Part shown: piece after piece, positions 1 through 6,330 of the stretch | How the letters are laid out: each line of letters starts with the position of its first letter | Position numbering within the stretch: the first letter of the stretch is position 1 | From: Bifidobacterium breve | GTDB taxonomy: Bacteria > Actinomycetota > Acidimicrobiia > IMCC26256 | Length of the DNA stretch: 9,146 nt | Direction: 5' to 3' | Assembly (NCBI GenBank): GCA_945907055.1 | Contig: CAMDSG010000062.1 | Span: forward strand, 1 to 9,146 | Position numbers and translations under genes: made by a program | Notes under the pieces: generated by a model | Told to the model about the DNA's origin: nothing | Database searches by the model: none | The model's input: only the letters and a program-made list of their open reading frames with translations

Positions 1-225
1 ATCGGCACCGATAATTGTTGCGAGAGGAGCGACGGTCTCGACGCATCGAAGGTAAGGGCTGGAGTGGACGGTCTTAACTAGCGGGCTGAGTATTGTCGCT
101 AGCGCAAGTGCTTGGCGTTGACCTCGGCCGTTTAGTGGGCGTAAACGATCGTCGGTCCCATCCCATGAGCTCCTGCTTCCCGCTCGGGCATGGCGCACTA
201 CATAGACGGTGTGAGAAATACTCAT
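1..225 (-). CDS. Histidine phosphatase (SixA/MutT1 C-terminal-domain type), 3' part cut by window edge
   Basis: A reading frame of 75 codons starts at an ATG on the minus strand and stays open to the left end of the window, so only the N-terminal part is seen. It begins MSISHTVYVVRHARAGSRSS. RHA at residues 11-13 is the phosphohistidine motif of the histidine phosphatase superfamily. It continues with WDGTDDRLRPLNGRGQRQAL, then SSPYLRCVET (55-64), a second typical block of the family. The whole stretch resembles the second domain of mycobacterial MutT1. Its ATG overlaps the TGA stop of the Nudix gene (ATGA), and a GGTGGG stretch 8 nt before the ATG could serve as ribosome binding site. It probably removes phosphates from nucleotides or small phospho-compounds made by the Nudix partner. 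A SixA-type protein phosphatase is the alternative. The family is confident; the substrate is inferred. Confidence 0.82.
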   Translation of the reverse strand, partial: MSISHTVYVVRHARAGSRSSWDGTDDRLRPLNGRGQRQALALATILSPLVKTVHSSPYLRCVETVAPLATIIGAD

Positions 226-626
226 GGCGCAATCCCACCCAAAAGATCACGGTCCATGCTGTAAGTCAGTAGCTGGTCTGCTCCGTCGAATGACAACCAG
301 CGAACTTCATCTACTTCTTCATCTGGAGTAAAGCCGCTCTCAACGGTGGCGCGCATCAAGAACCAAATAACGATCTTGGGGCGTCCCTTGTGGTCTGTGT
401 ACTCAAAGGACGGAAGCGTGGATTCGATCTCGGCCTTCCATCCAGTCTCTTCCTCGACCTCTCTGGTAGCGGTCTCTTCATCAGTCTCGCCGTCCTCAGA
501 CTTGCCTTTGGGCAGGCTCCAGTCGTCATATCGCGGACGATGCACCACAACTACTTGCGTCTCTCCGTCAACCTCGCGCAGTACTACTCCACCTGCGGCC
601 CTAACGATGTTGAGAGTTGGTTTCAT
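222..626 (-). CDS. Nudix hydrolase, MutT1 N-terminal-domain type
   Basis: The protein has 134 residues. It carries a complete Nudix box at 41-63: G41, E47, R55-E56, E59-E60, G62 and W63 fit GX5EX7REUXEEXGU, where the glutamates bind Mg2+. It opens with IVRAAGGVVLRE and has the HRPRYDDWSLPKGK lead-in typical of actinobacterial MutT1, which hydrolyses 8-oxo-GTP/8-oxo-dGTP and diadenosine polyphosphates in mycobacteria. The start chosen (MKPTLN) overlaps the ppk1 stop as ATGA. An upstream in-frame ATG would add 53 residues with no Nudix character, running inside ppk1, so it was rejected. There is no clear Shine-Dalgarno before the ATG, so translation probably depends on termination of ppk1. The stop overlaps the next gene in the same way. 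It likely acts in the cytosol in nucleotide clean-up or ApnA turnover linked to polyphosphate metabolism. The exact substrate is not visible. Confidence 0.9.
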   Translation of the reverse strand: MKPTLNIVRAAGGVVLREVDGETQVVVVHRPRYDDWSLPKGKSEDGETDEETATREVEEETGWKAEIESTLPSFEYTDHKGRPKIVIWFLMRATVESGFTPDEEVDEVRWLSFDGADQLLTYSMDRDLLGGIAP

Positions 627-2746
627 GACGTAAGGGATCTTTGTCGTGTTCTTTGACCGAGTGTTTCGTGGGTATCTACACCGCGGGTGGTTGGAACCTT
701 GCTCCAGTCGCCGTCTGGGCCAAGCGACCATGCCAAGGTGTCGTCGTCGAGTTCGACAGTGAGCATTTCTTCTAATCGCGCGCATAGGCGCGGGTCGGTT
801 ATTGGTGTGATTGCTTCAACGCGTCTATCAAGGTTACGAGGCATCATGTCGGCAGATCCGATTAAGTACTCAGCGCTTGTCGGGTCAGCGCCGAATCTAT
901 AGATGCGTGAGTGCTCCAAGAATCTTCCAACGATAGAGCGAACATGAATACCCTCTGAGAGGCCAGGTACCCCAGGGCGAAGGCAGCAGATTCCTCGGAC
1001 AATTAAGTCAATCTTGGCCCCAGCAGTTGCTGCGGCATACAACTCATCGATGATCTCCGGGTCTACGAGACTGTTCATTTTCATCATGATGTAGCCATTC
1101 GCCCCAAGCGATCCCTGAGAGCGAATCCGCTCGATCATTCCGCTGCGTAGGGAATTAGGAGCAACAAGCAACTTGCGGTACGTCTTACCACGCGCATATC
1201 CAGTTAGGTGGTTGAAGAGGTCTGTTAGGTCCTCGCCAATCTCTGGGTCTGCAGTGAGTAGTCCGATGTCTTCGTAGAGGCCTGCGGTGACAGCGTTGTA
1301 GTTGCCGGTACCTATATGGCAGTAGCGACGAAGTCCGTCAGGCTCTTCGCGCACTATGAGGAGCACCTTGGTGTGAGTCTTCAGGCCGACGAGTCCGTAG
1401 ACGACATGAACACCGGCCTCCTCCAGGTCGCGAGCGCGGTCTACGTTTGTTTGTTCGTCGAAACGGGCCTTTAGTTCTACGAGTGCAACTACTTGTTTGC
1501 CGGCATCAGCGGCACGAACCAATGCATTGACGATTGTGCTCTCCGGCCCACCTGCTCGATAAAGAGTCTGCTTTATTGCGAGTACCTTTGGATCACGTGC
1601 CGCCTGCTCAACGAATGCCTCAACCGAGCCTGCAAAAGATTCGTACGGGTGGTGAACGAGGACGTCTCGGCTGCGGAGAGTTCGAAATATGTCAGGAGTT
1701 CCCTCTGCTCTTAATAAGGCCGCAGGAGTGATTGGAGTCCAAGGCTCATCCTTCAGTTCGGGTCGATCAAGTTTGTAGATCGTCGAGAGGCCCGATAGGT
1801 CGAGCGGACCATCGACGATGTTCACCTCATGTAGGGAAAATTCAAGCTCGCGACAGAGCATGTCAAGCACATCGGCGGGCATATCAGCGCCTACCTCAAG
1901 TCGCACTACATCGCCTGATCGCTTGCGTTGGACCAATACGCTCTCAATGGCCTCAATTAGATCGGCTGCTTCATCCTCTAGCTCAAAATCGGCATCGCGC
2001 GTGACGCGGAACGCTTGGCAGCCAATGATCTGCATACCGAAGAAGAGTTCAGCGAGATGGCGCGAAATGAGCTCTTCAATAGGTATGAATCTACGACCAT
2101 CTTTCAGGCCAATAAATCTTGGAAGGTTTGATGGAATTTTGATACGAGCGAACTGCTGCTCTCCACTCGCTGGATCATGGACCGTAACCGCAAGGTTGAG
2201 TGAGAGATTCGAGATGAAGGGGAAGGGATGAGCCGGGTCCACTGCCAATGGAGTGAGTACAGGGTAAATACGAATGCGGAATAGCGCCTCTAACTCGGCT
2301 CGGTCTTGTTCGTCGAGGGTCTCCCATTCCGGGAAGAGGATTTGCTCGCGGGATAACGCATCAACGATCTCACCAGTAAAGACGCTCGAATGGCGGCTAA
2401 CCAATTCGTTGACGCGCAGTCTTATCGCCTGTAACTGAGCGAGTGGGTCCATTCCATCTGCTGAGCGAGTTCGTATACCGGCCTGCATCTGCTCCCGAAG
2501 ACCAGATACGCGTACCTGAAAAAATTCGTCGAGGTTGGTAGAGAAGATCGCTAGGAACTTGGCTCGCTCGAGTAACGGTCGGTTCGAGTCCTCGGCGAGT
2601 GCAAGTACGCGTTCGTTGAAATCAAGCCACGAGAGCTCTCGATTGAGAAGGCGTTGGCTATTAGCGGATGGGTTGATCTCGGGCTCCATACGCTTGATGC
2701 TACCTATCCGAGATTTGGGCGTTCGTAGAGGGGCTAGAGCTGCCAT
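623..2746 (-). CDS. ppk1: Polyphosphate kinase 1
   Basis: PPK1 polymerises the gamma-phosphate of ATP into inorganic polyphosphate and can run in reverse. The protein has 707 residues, the usual length. The N domain begins around LLNRELSWLDFNERVLALAE (33-52), with FSTNLDEFFQVRVSGL after it. A middle domain spans about 140-320 and the two phospholipase-D-like C domains about 330-690. The catalytic histidines are visible: H458 in GLKTHTK and H477 in CHIGTGNYN, 19 residues apart as in E. coli (H435/H454). RGICCLRPG (584-592) and SADMMPRNLDRR (631-642) are also conserved blocks. The start is uncertain: ATG at 2746 has GGAG 13 nt upstream, and the in-frame ATG at 2689 (MEPEIN) would also keep the whole domain. 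It is first in the operon with the Nudix and phosphatase genes. Possible regulatory elements lie upstream. Confidence 0.97.
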   Translation of the reverse strand: MAALAPLRTPKSRIGSIKRMEPEINPSANSQRLLNRELSWLDFNERVLALAEDSNRPLLERAKFLAIFSTNLDEFFQVRVSGLREQMQAGIRTRSADGMDPLAQLQAIRLRVNELVSRHSSVFTGEIVDALSREQILFPEWETLDEQDRAELEALFRIRIYPVLTPLAVDPAHPFPFISNLSLNLAVTVHDPASGEQQFARIKIPSNLPRFIGLKDGRRFIPIEELISRHLAELFFGMQIIGCQAFRVTRDADFELEDEAADLIEAIESVLVQRKRSGDVVRLEVGADMPADVLDMLCRELEFSLHEVNIVDGPLDLSGLSTIYKLDRPELKDEPWTPITPAALLRAEGTPDIFRTLRSRDVLVHHPYESFAGSVEAFVEQAARDPKVLAIKQTLYRAGGPESTIVNALVRAADAGKQVVALVELKARFDEQTNVDRARDLEEAGVHVVYGLVGLKTHTKVLLIVREEPDGLRRYCHIGTGNYNAVTAGLYEDIGLLTADPEIGEDLTDLFNHLTGYARGKTYRKLLVAPNSLRSGMIERIRSQGSLGANGYIMMKMNSLVDPEIIDELYAAATAGAKIDLIVRGICCLRPGVPGLSEGIHVRSIVGRFLEHSRIYRFGADPTSAEYLIGSADMMPRNLDRRVEAITPITDPRLCARLEEMLTVELDDDTLAWSLGPDGDWSKVPTTRGVDTHETLGQRTRQRSLTS

Positions 2747-2771
2747 TTTGGATGGGTATCTCCGCGAGTCG

Positions 2772-2806
2772 GGCCGGGGAGCCGCGAGGGCTTGGGCGCC
2801 CCGGCC
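2772..2806. promoter_or_regulatory. GC-rich hairpin in the ppk1 leader region
   Basis: GGCCGGGG (2772-2779) and CCCCGGCC (2799-2806) are perfect 8-bp inverted repeats with a 19-nt loop. Three further inner pairs are possible (GCC 2781-2783 with GGC 2795-2797). It lies 26 bp upstream of the ppk1 ATG and so would be in the 5' leader of the ppk1 transcript. No T-tract follows on either strand, so it is not a standard intrinsic terminator. Its function is unknown. Confidence 0.5.
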
Positions 2807-2811
2807 GACAG

Positions 2812-2848
2812 GCGGTCCAGCGGAAGGGGGGTAGTTCCGCTGGGCTGC
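2812..2848. promoter_or_regulatory. Second strong hairpin in the ppk1 leader region
   Basis: CCAGCGGAA (2817-2825) and TTCCGCTGG (2835-2843) form a perfect 9-bp inverted repeat around the 9-nt loop GGGGGGTAG. Outer pairs extend it to about 14 bp, including two G-U pairs if transcribed rightward, from 2812 to 2848. It sits 5 bp from the preceding hairpin. There is no T-tract. Possibilities are a structured mRNA leader, a protein-binding dyad, or insulation between the two divergent transcripts. The structure is clear; the role is not. Confidence 0.5.
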
Positions 2849-2947
2849 GCTGGCGTGTCGCCGACCCTAAATGAGGTGGCACACGAGCGCATGAAGAGAA
2901 GGTTAAACAACCCATGTTGCGCTTTGGCAGCGAGACGTGCCCCCTAC

Positions 2948-2976
2948 GGTGGATAGAAGGTGAACAAGAGGCCAAG
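2948..2976 (-). promoter_or_regulatory. Possible PHO box (PhoP-type 11-nt direct repeats) upstream of ppk1
   Basis: Read on the minus strand, the site contains GTTCACC (2959-2965), an exact match to the actinobacterial PHO-box core. ATCCACC lies exactly 11 nt further downstream (2948-2954; 5 of 7 match), and a weaker unit, CTTGGCC, lies 11 nt upstream (2970-2976; 4 of 7). Streptomyces PhoP binds such 11-nt-phased repeats, and ppk is a known PhoP target there. The site is about 200 bp upstream of the ppk1 start, but only 12 bp before the divergent transporter ATG. It could therefore act on either gene. One strong unit and two weaker ones make this tentative. I found no convincing -35/-10 pair nearby. 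Confidence 0.35.
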
Positions 2977-2988
2977 TAGCACCTGCCC

Positions 2989-4353
2989 ATGCTCCAGATG
3001 AGGGCTACCGTGGAGATCACTGTGCTTCACCGTGACCCAAAAACCTACGCTCTGAATGATTTTGGACGACTTGCAGTGGCCCAGGGTGCTAGCTCATTCG
3101 GCGATGCGCTTCTCATGGTCTCTCTAGCTGGGTCAATATTCTTCAGTCAGGACATCTACAAGTCGCGCTCTCAGGTGCTGCTCTACCTTCTCCTTACGAT
3201 GGCGCCGTTTGCAGTAGTCGCCCCAATTATTGGGCCAGCACTCGACCGATCAAAGGCTGGGCGACGAACACTGATGGCCATCGGCCTATTCGGGCGCGCG
3301 CTTACCTGCTATCTGATGGCTGGGCGACTCGACACACTCTTTCTCTACCCACTGGCATTTGTTGCGTTGGTACTTGCAAAAGGGCACACAGTCGCCAAAG
3401 CGTCGTTGGTGCCCGCAGTCGTCAAATCAGATGCGGCGCTAGTCGATGCCAACTCGCGTCTTGCATTCATTGGTGTGGTTGCGAGCACAACCGGAGGAGT
3501 TCTTGGAGCAGGGATAATCGCGTTAGTCGGCTCGCCTTGGTCGCTGCGTTTTGGGGCAATCATGTTTCTAGTTGGCGGGATTTTGGCGCTTCGAATCCCA
3601 AAGGCAAAGGTCTCCACTACCCCTGAGACTCAAGAAGAGGTTGGTGAGCTGCACGCTCCAAGCATCATCTTCGCTGGTAGCGCTATGACCATCATGCGCG
3701 GCTCTGTTGGGTTCCTTGCATTCTTTTTGGCATTCCACCTTCGATCTAGTAATGAAGCAGAGTGGTTTTTTGGAGCGGTGTTGGCAGCGAGTGCGCTTGG
3801 GGGACTAGTTGGCGTAATCCTCGCCCCGATTGCTCGACGCAGGGCGAGAGAAGAGGTAATACTCTCATCCACCTTGATCGCTGGATCGTTCATGGCTCTA
3901 ATAGCCGCACGGTACCCAGAGCGTTTCTCGACGTTGCTGCTTGTGTTGGTTATTGCGCTCTCTGCTCAGTGCGGGCGGATTGCATTCGACAGTCTTCTGC
4001 AGCGCGATGGACCCGAGCACTTACGTGGAAGAGCGTTTGCTCGTTTTGAGACGCGCTTCCAGGTGGCGTGGGTAGTTGGGGCTTTGATCCCCGTTGCTTT
4101 ACTCGACCTATTAACCGAACGTGAGGGTTATTTTGCACTCGGATTAGGCCTCGCGTTCGCGGCTGCAACGTATATAGGGTCCCTCCGAACTCATGGTGCG
4201 TGGGCGGGCCGGGGAGGGCGTGGAGAGCGGGGAGATAAAGCCATTGCAAATGACGGACCCCCTGCGGAGACTGCACCGAGCGTGTATGACGACCAAGAGT
4301 CAAGAGATGATTATGAGGACGACTCGAGACCCGAACCGGGGATCTCAACATGA
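2989..4353 (+). CDS. Major facilitator superfamily transporter
   Basis: The protein has 454 residues and about twelve hydrophobic helices, at roughly 27-50, 63-84, 94-110, 117-138, 158-180, 184-201, 226-250, 258-280, 290-306, 313-330, 355-374 and 380-398. The loop after helix 2 reads GPALDRSKAGRR (82-93), a form of MFS motif A. The central loop (about 202-225) is hydrophilic. The last 55 residues form a charged, Gly/Asp/Glu-rich tail, probably disordered and cytosolic. The substrate cannot be told from sequence; it may be an efflux carrier. The ATG at 2989 has no nearby Shine-Dalgarno. An in-frame GTG at 3010 has GAGGG 5 nt before it, so the true start may be six codons or more downstream. 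The stop overlaps the next ATG (ATGA), so the two genes form an operon. It is divergent from ppk1. Confidence 0.88.
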   Translation: MLQMRATVEITVLHRDPKTYALNDFGRLAVAQGASSFGDALLMVSLAGSIFFSQDIYKSRSQVLLYLLLTMAPFAVVAPIIGPALDRSKAGRRTLMAIGLFGRALTCYLMAGRLDTLFLYPLAFVALVLAKGHTVAKASLVPAVVKSDAALVDANSRLAFIGVVASTTGGVLGAGIIALVGSPWSLRFGAIMFLVGGILALRIPKAKVSTTPETQEEVGELHAPSIIFAGSAMTIMRGSVGFLAFFLAFHLRSSNEAEWFFGAVLAASALGGLVGVILAPIARRRAREEVILSSTLIAGSFMALIAARYPERFSTLLLVLVIALSAQCGRIAFDSLLQRDGPEHLRGRAFARFETRFQVAWVVGALIPVALLDLLTEREGYFALGLGLAFAAATYIGSLRTHGAWAGRGGRGERGDKAIANDGPPAETAPSVYDDQESRDDYEDDSRPEPGIST

Positions 4354-4970
4354 AAATCATTTCTTGGTCCGACTACGCGTGCCCGTTTGCCTACATTGGT
4401 TTTAAGAGACTTCTAAAGGCGCGCCCGCCCCGCGATAAAGGTATTGAGAGTAGTGAAGGTATTGAGAGTAGTGAAGGTATTGAGAGTAGTGAAGGTATTG
4501 AAAGTAGCGAGAGTAATCAGGTCACGTGGAGGGCTTATGAGCTCCACCCGGAGATCCCTGCGGGCGGTCTCGAGCGCCCGCGCGGTAAGCATGGAATCCT
4601 AAAAGCGCTTGCCTCAGAGGATGGCTTAACGCTCCGAGCATCTGATCGAGTCTGGACCTCGCGCCCCTCACTCTTGGCCGCAGAGGTTGCTAGGGCTCAC
4701 GGAAAGCACGCGGAGATTCACGATCGCTTCTTCTCCGCCGCATGGGAAGAGGGGCTAGATCTAGGGCGCAGCGATGTTCTCCGCACCTTGATCAGCGACG
4801 TTGGGCTCGACCCCATCACGGTTCTAAACGAGATGACTGAGCAGCGCTACTTAGATGCCATTGTTGATGCTTTGGAGGAAGCGATGATGCTCGGGATCAC
4901 CGGTACCCCTTCATATTTGTTGAATGGTGCAGTTCTGCGCGGGGTGCAGGAGGTCGAGGCTCTCCGCTAG
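4350..4970 (+). CDS. DsbA/FrnE-like thioredoxin-fold protein with an internal repeat and an incomplete CxxC
   Basis: The protein has 206 residues. The start IISWSDYACPFAYIGFKRLL matches the DsbA-family FrnE/2-hydroxychromene-carboxylate isomerase group. The cis-proline loop is GITGTPSYLLNG (182-193, P187), and helices at about 104-180 form the inserted alpha domain. FrnE proteins usually have CPWC; here the motif is CPFA (11-14), so only one cysteine remains and disulfide exchange by the usual mechanism is unlikely. A thiol- or glutathione-dependent isomerase role, or a monothiol activity, is possible. Four GIESSE repeats (31-54) sit in the loop between the first helix and the next strand (VTWRAYELHPEIP). 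Without them the core is about 182 residues. The C-terminus is short (GVQEVEALR). The start overlaps the transporter stop (ATGA) and GGGGA lies upstream. No signal peptide is seen, so it is probably cytosolic. Confidence 0.8.
   Translation: MKIISWSDYACPFAYIGFKRLLKARPPRDKGIESSEGIESSEGIESSEGIESSESNQVTWRAYELHPEIPAGGLERPRGKHGILKALASEDGLTLRASDRVWTSRPSLLAAEVARAHGKHAEIHDRFFSAAWEEGLDLGRSDVLRTLISDVGLDPITVLNEMTEQRYLDAIVDALEEAMMLGITGTPSYLLNGAVLRGVQEVEALR
4440..4511 (+). repeat. Four-copy 18-bp in-frame minisatellite
   Basis: The unit GGTATTGAGAGTAGTGAA occurs three times identically. The fourth copy (4494-4511) differs at three positions, all synonymous, so all four encode GIESSE. The 18-bp length keeps the frame under copy-number change. 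It lies inside the DsbA/FrnE-like gene, in a predicted surface loop. The three identical copies point to recent slippage or duplication. Confidence 0.97.
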
Positions 4971-5006
4971 AGCGCCTCCCCTAAAGTGCTTGTATTAGGA
5001 GGTGCT
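4971..5006. terminator. Hairpin between convergent genes, possible bidirectional terminator
   Basis: AGCGCCTCC (4971-4979) pairs with GGAGGTGCT (4998-5006), including one G-T pair. After a two-base CC bulge, TAA (4982-4984) pairs with TTA (4995-4997). The stem of about 12 bp fills almost the entire 40-bp gap between the stops of the two facing genes. No T-run follows on either strand, so termination would be of the U-poor type described in actinobacteria. The structure is seen; the role is inferred from position. Confidence 0.45.
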
Positions 5007-5010
5007 GGAA

Positions 5011-6327
5011 TTAGTTCGAGGGAGTCTCTGTTAACTCAATGCGAGCCAGCCAGAGCCCCGGGGCCTCAAGTTCGCTCGGCGTTGGGAGCATGCTCTCTGA
5101 TTCCCAGAGTCGGTGGAGCCCGGCGTAGCCAACCCTCTCAACTATGCCTGAACAGAAACTCTGCCCAAGCAAGACTGCATCACGATCTAGGCGTATTCCC
5201 AGAAGATTCTCAACAAAGCGCCCCGAGTCGCCTTGATCGACTCGATGCCTGCGCACTGCTTCATGGATCTTGCCAAACTCTGGAAGCAGTGGTCTGCCTA
5301 AGTGCTCAAGAACGCAGTCCCCATACCCGACCATCGCAATTACCAAGCAACGCAATGAGCGAGCGGCTGGTTCCTGGCGTGGGCTGCGCATCGCACCAAG
5401 AATTGCGTCTGGTTGCTCAGCCGCTGCGGCGACGGATTCAGGGTTCGTGGGGTCTAGCCCTCCAAATTGCTCCTCTAGGCGAGCGACATCAATATCGAAG
5501 CCCGATACATATTCGTTAGCAATTCGTGCAAGTGCGCTCTGAACCCAAGGCCTGCATCGAATCGATGTGTGGACTGCCTCGTGGAGTGCAACATAGAGGC
5601 GTAGGTCCTGAGGTTCAATTGACCACTCGCTCTCAAATGCCAAGAGGTTCGCAAGAACAAAGGTTGGCCCCGGTGCATCGGATGTCGGCAAAGGTAGGTC
5701 GTATCGTCCGAGTGCATTACGCGCGAGTGATCCGATCATCGATCCGGCTTGGGTGCCAAGAAGGATAGGAGCGATCATTTTCATGATTCCTCCGAACGGA
5801 TCCGCGCCCCCCATGTTGAGCCCAAGTGCACTTAGCGGCCCGGCGAGTTCGGGCGGGAGCAGTGTTGGATCGAACGCAAGCCCATGCTCAGAGTCGATTT
5901 CTTGAGCAGCCTCAAGTGATCCACTCAATGTTGTCGCAAAGGTCTCGAGGAGTAGTCGTAGCGATCCGAGGTGCATTCTGGCCCACTCTGGAGCGCCGAT
6001 AACTTTGACCGGCGCTGATAACACCTCAGTAACCCCGGTCTCGTTCGCTACATAGTCGCTTGCGATTCGGGCCAGTTCAATTAGTTCGGAGATAGTGGTA
6101 GATGGGATGCTTAAGTCATCGGATCCGTCGAGAGATACATACTCTGCTGTCTGTTTTGCAATCTCCCAGTTCACAGGTCCATCGGATTGGAGTAAGCGCA
6201 TTAAATCCGCGAGATTCATCTGCGTGGGGTCGAAGCCAGGAATACCGAGCATTCCAAATGGATCGAAGCTCGACTCTGAGTCGCTCGGGTTATCGTCTGG
6301 GTCAATCGGGAATGGAAGGTCGCTCAC
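5011..6327 (-). CDS. DUF2342/zincin_2-type metalloprotease homologue
   Basis: With the GTG start at 6327 the protein has 438 residues and begins (V/M)SDLPFPIDPDD, close to the start I recall for actinobacterial members of this family. A Gly/Pro-rich lead (FDPFGMLGIPGFDP) is followed by a helical region, then PAPVKVIGAPEWARMH-like family blocks at about 103-121. LYVALHEAVHTSIR holds the HExxH zinc motif at 249-253. The expected third ligand, usually Glu in an EG(Y/W/H)xD block, appears as VGYGD (333-337), so metal binding may be altered. Opening the frame to an ATG at 6381 would overlap the divergent SDR gene by 54 bp. The next in-frame ATG (6252) would cut into the conserved start. The GTG lacks a Shine-Dalgarno and may be leaderless. 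The family's substrate is unknown; relatives are annotated as hydrolases, some linked to F420 biosynthesis. Confidence 0.78.
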   Translation of the reverse strand: MSDLPFPIDPDDNPSDSESSFDPFGMLGIPGFDPTQMNLADLMRLLQSDGPVNWEIAKQTAEYVSLDGSDDLSIPSTTISELIELARIASDYVANETGVTEVLSAPVKVIGAPEWARMHLGSLRLLLETFATTLSGSLEAAQEIDSEHGLAFDPTLLPPELAGPLSALGLNMGGADPFGGIMKMIAPILLGTQAGSMIGSLARNALGRYDLPLPTSDAPGPTFVLANLLAFESEWSIEPQDLRLYVALHEAVHTSIRCRPWVQSALARIANEYVSGFDIDVARLEEQFGGLDPTNPESVAAAAEQPDAILGAMRSPRQEPAARSLRCLVIAMVGYGDCVLEHLGRPLLPEFGKIHEAVRRHRVDQGDSGRFVENLLGIRLDRDAVLLGQSFCSGIVERVGYAGLHRLWESESMLPTPSELEAPGLWLARIELTETPSN

Positions 6328-6330
6328 ATG
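6314..6330 (+). promoter_or_regulatory. Ribosome binding site that fixes the SDR gene start
   Basis: GGAAGG (6314-6319) lies 8 nt before the ATG at 6328. This supports that ATG over later in-frame GTG/ATG codons. It also means the site lies inside the opposite-strand coding sequence of the metalloprotease-like gene. Confidence 0.6.

Noticed and set aside
627..785. A 53-residue N-terminal extension of the Nudix gene in the same frame.
   Set aside because: It lies wholly inside ppk1 coding sequence, is Arg-rich with no Nudix similarity, and the ATGA overlap offers a better start.
2920..2990. A plus-strand promoter for the transporter (TTGCGC with a weak downstream box).
   Set aside because: No -10 hexamer at a proper distance; the match is no better than chance.
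2700..3020. A 106-codon minus-strand frame across the divergent spacer.
   Set aside because: It would overlap both ppk1 and the transporter start and has no recognisable feature; the spacer is better explained by hairpins and regulatory repeats.
3950..4360. A 136-codon minus-strand frame opposite the transporter 3' end.
   Set aside because: The composition is that of a shadow frame, with no motif; the plus-strand helices are convincing.
4440..4511. A CRISPR-like interpretation of the tandem repeat.
   Set aside because: The units are directly adjacent without spacers and encode an in-frame peptide, so it is a minisatellite.
4986..5519. A 177-codon plus-strand frame opposite the metalloprotease-like gene.
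   Set aside because: It is Arg/Ser/Leu-rich with no recognisable motif, and is antisense to a gene with a clear family signature.
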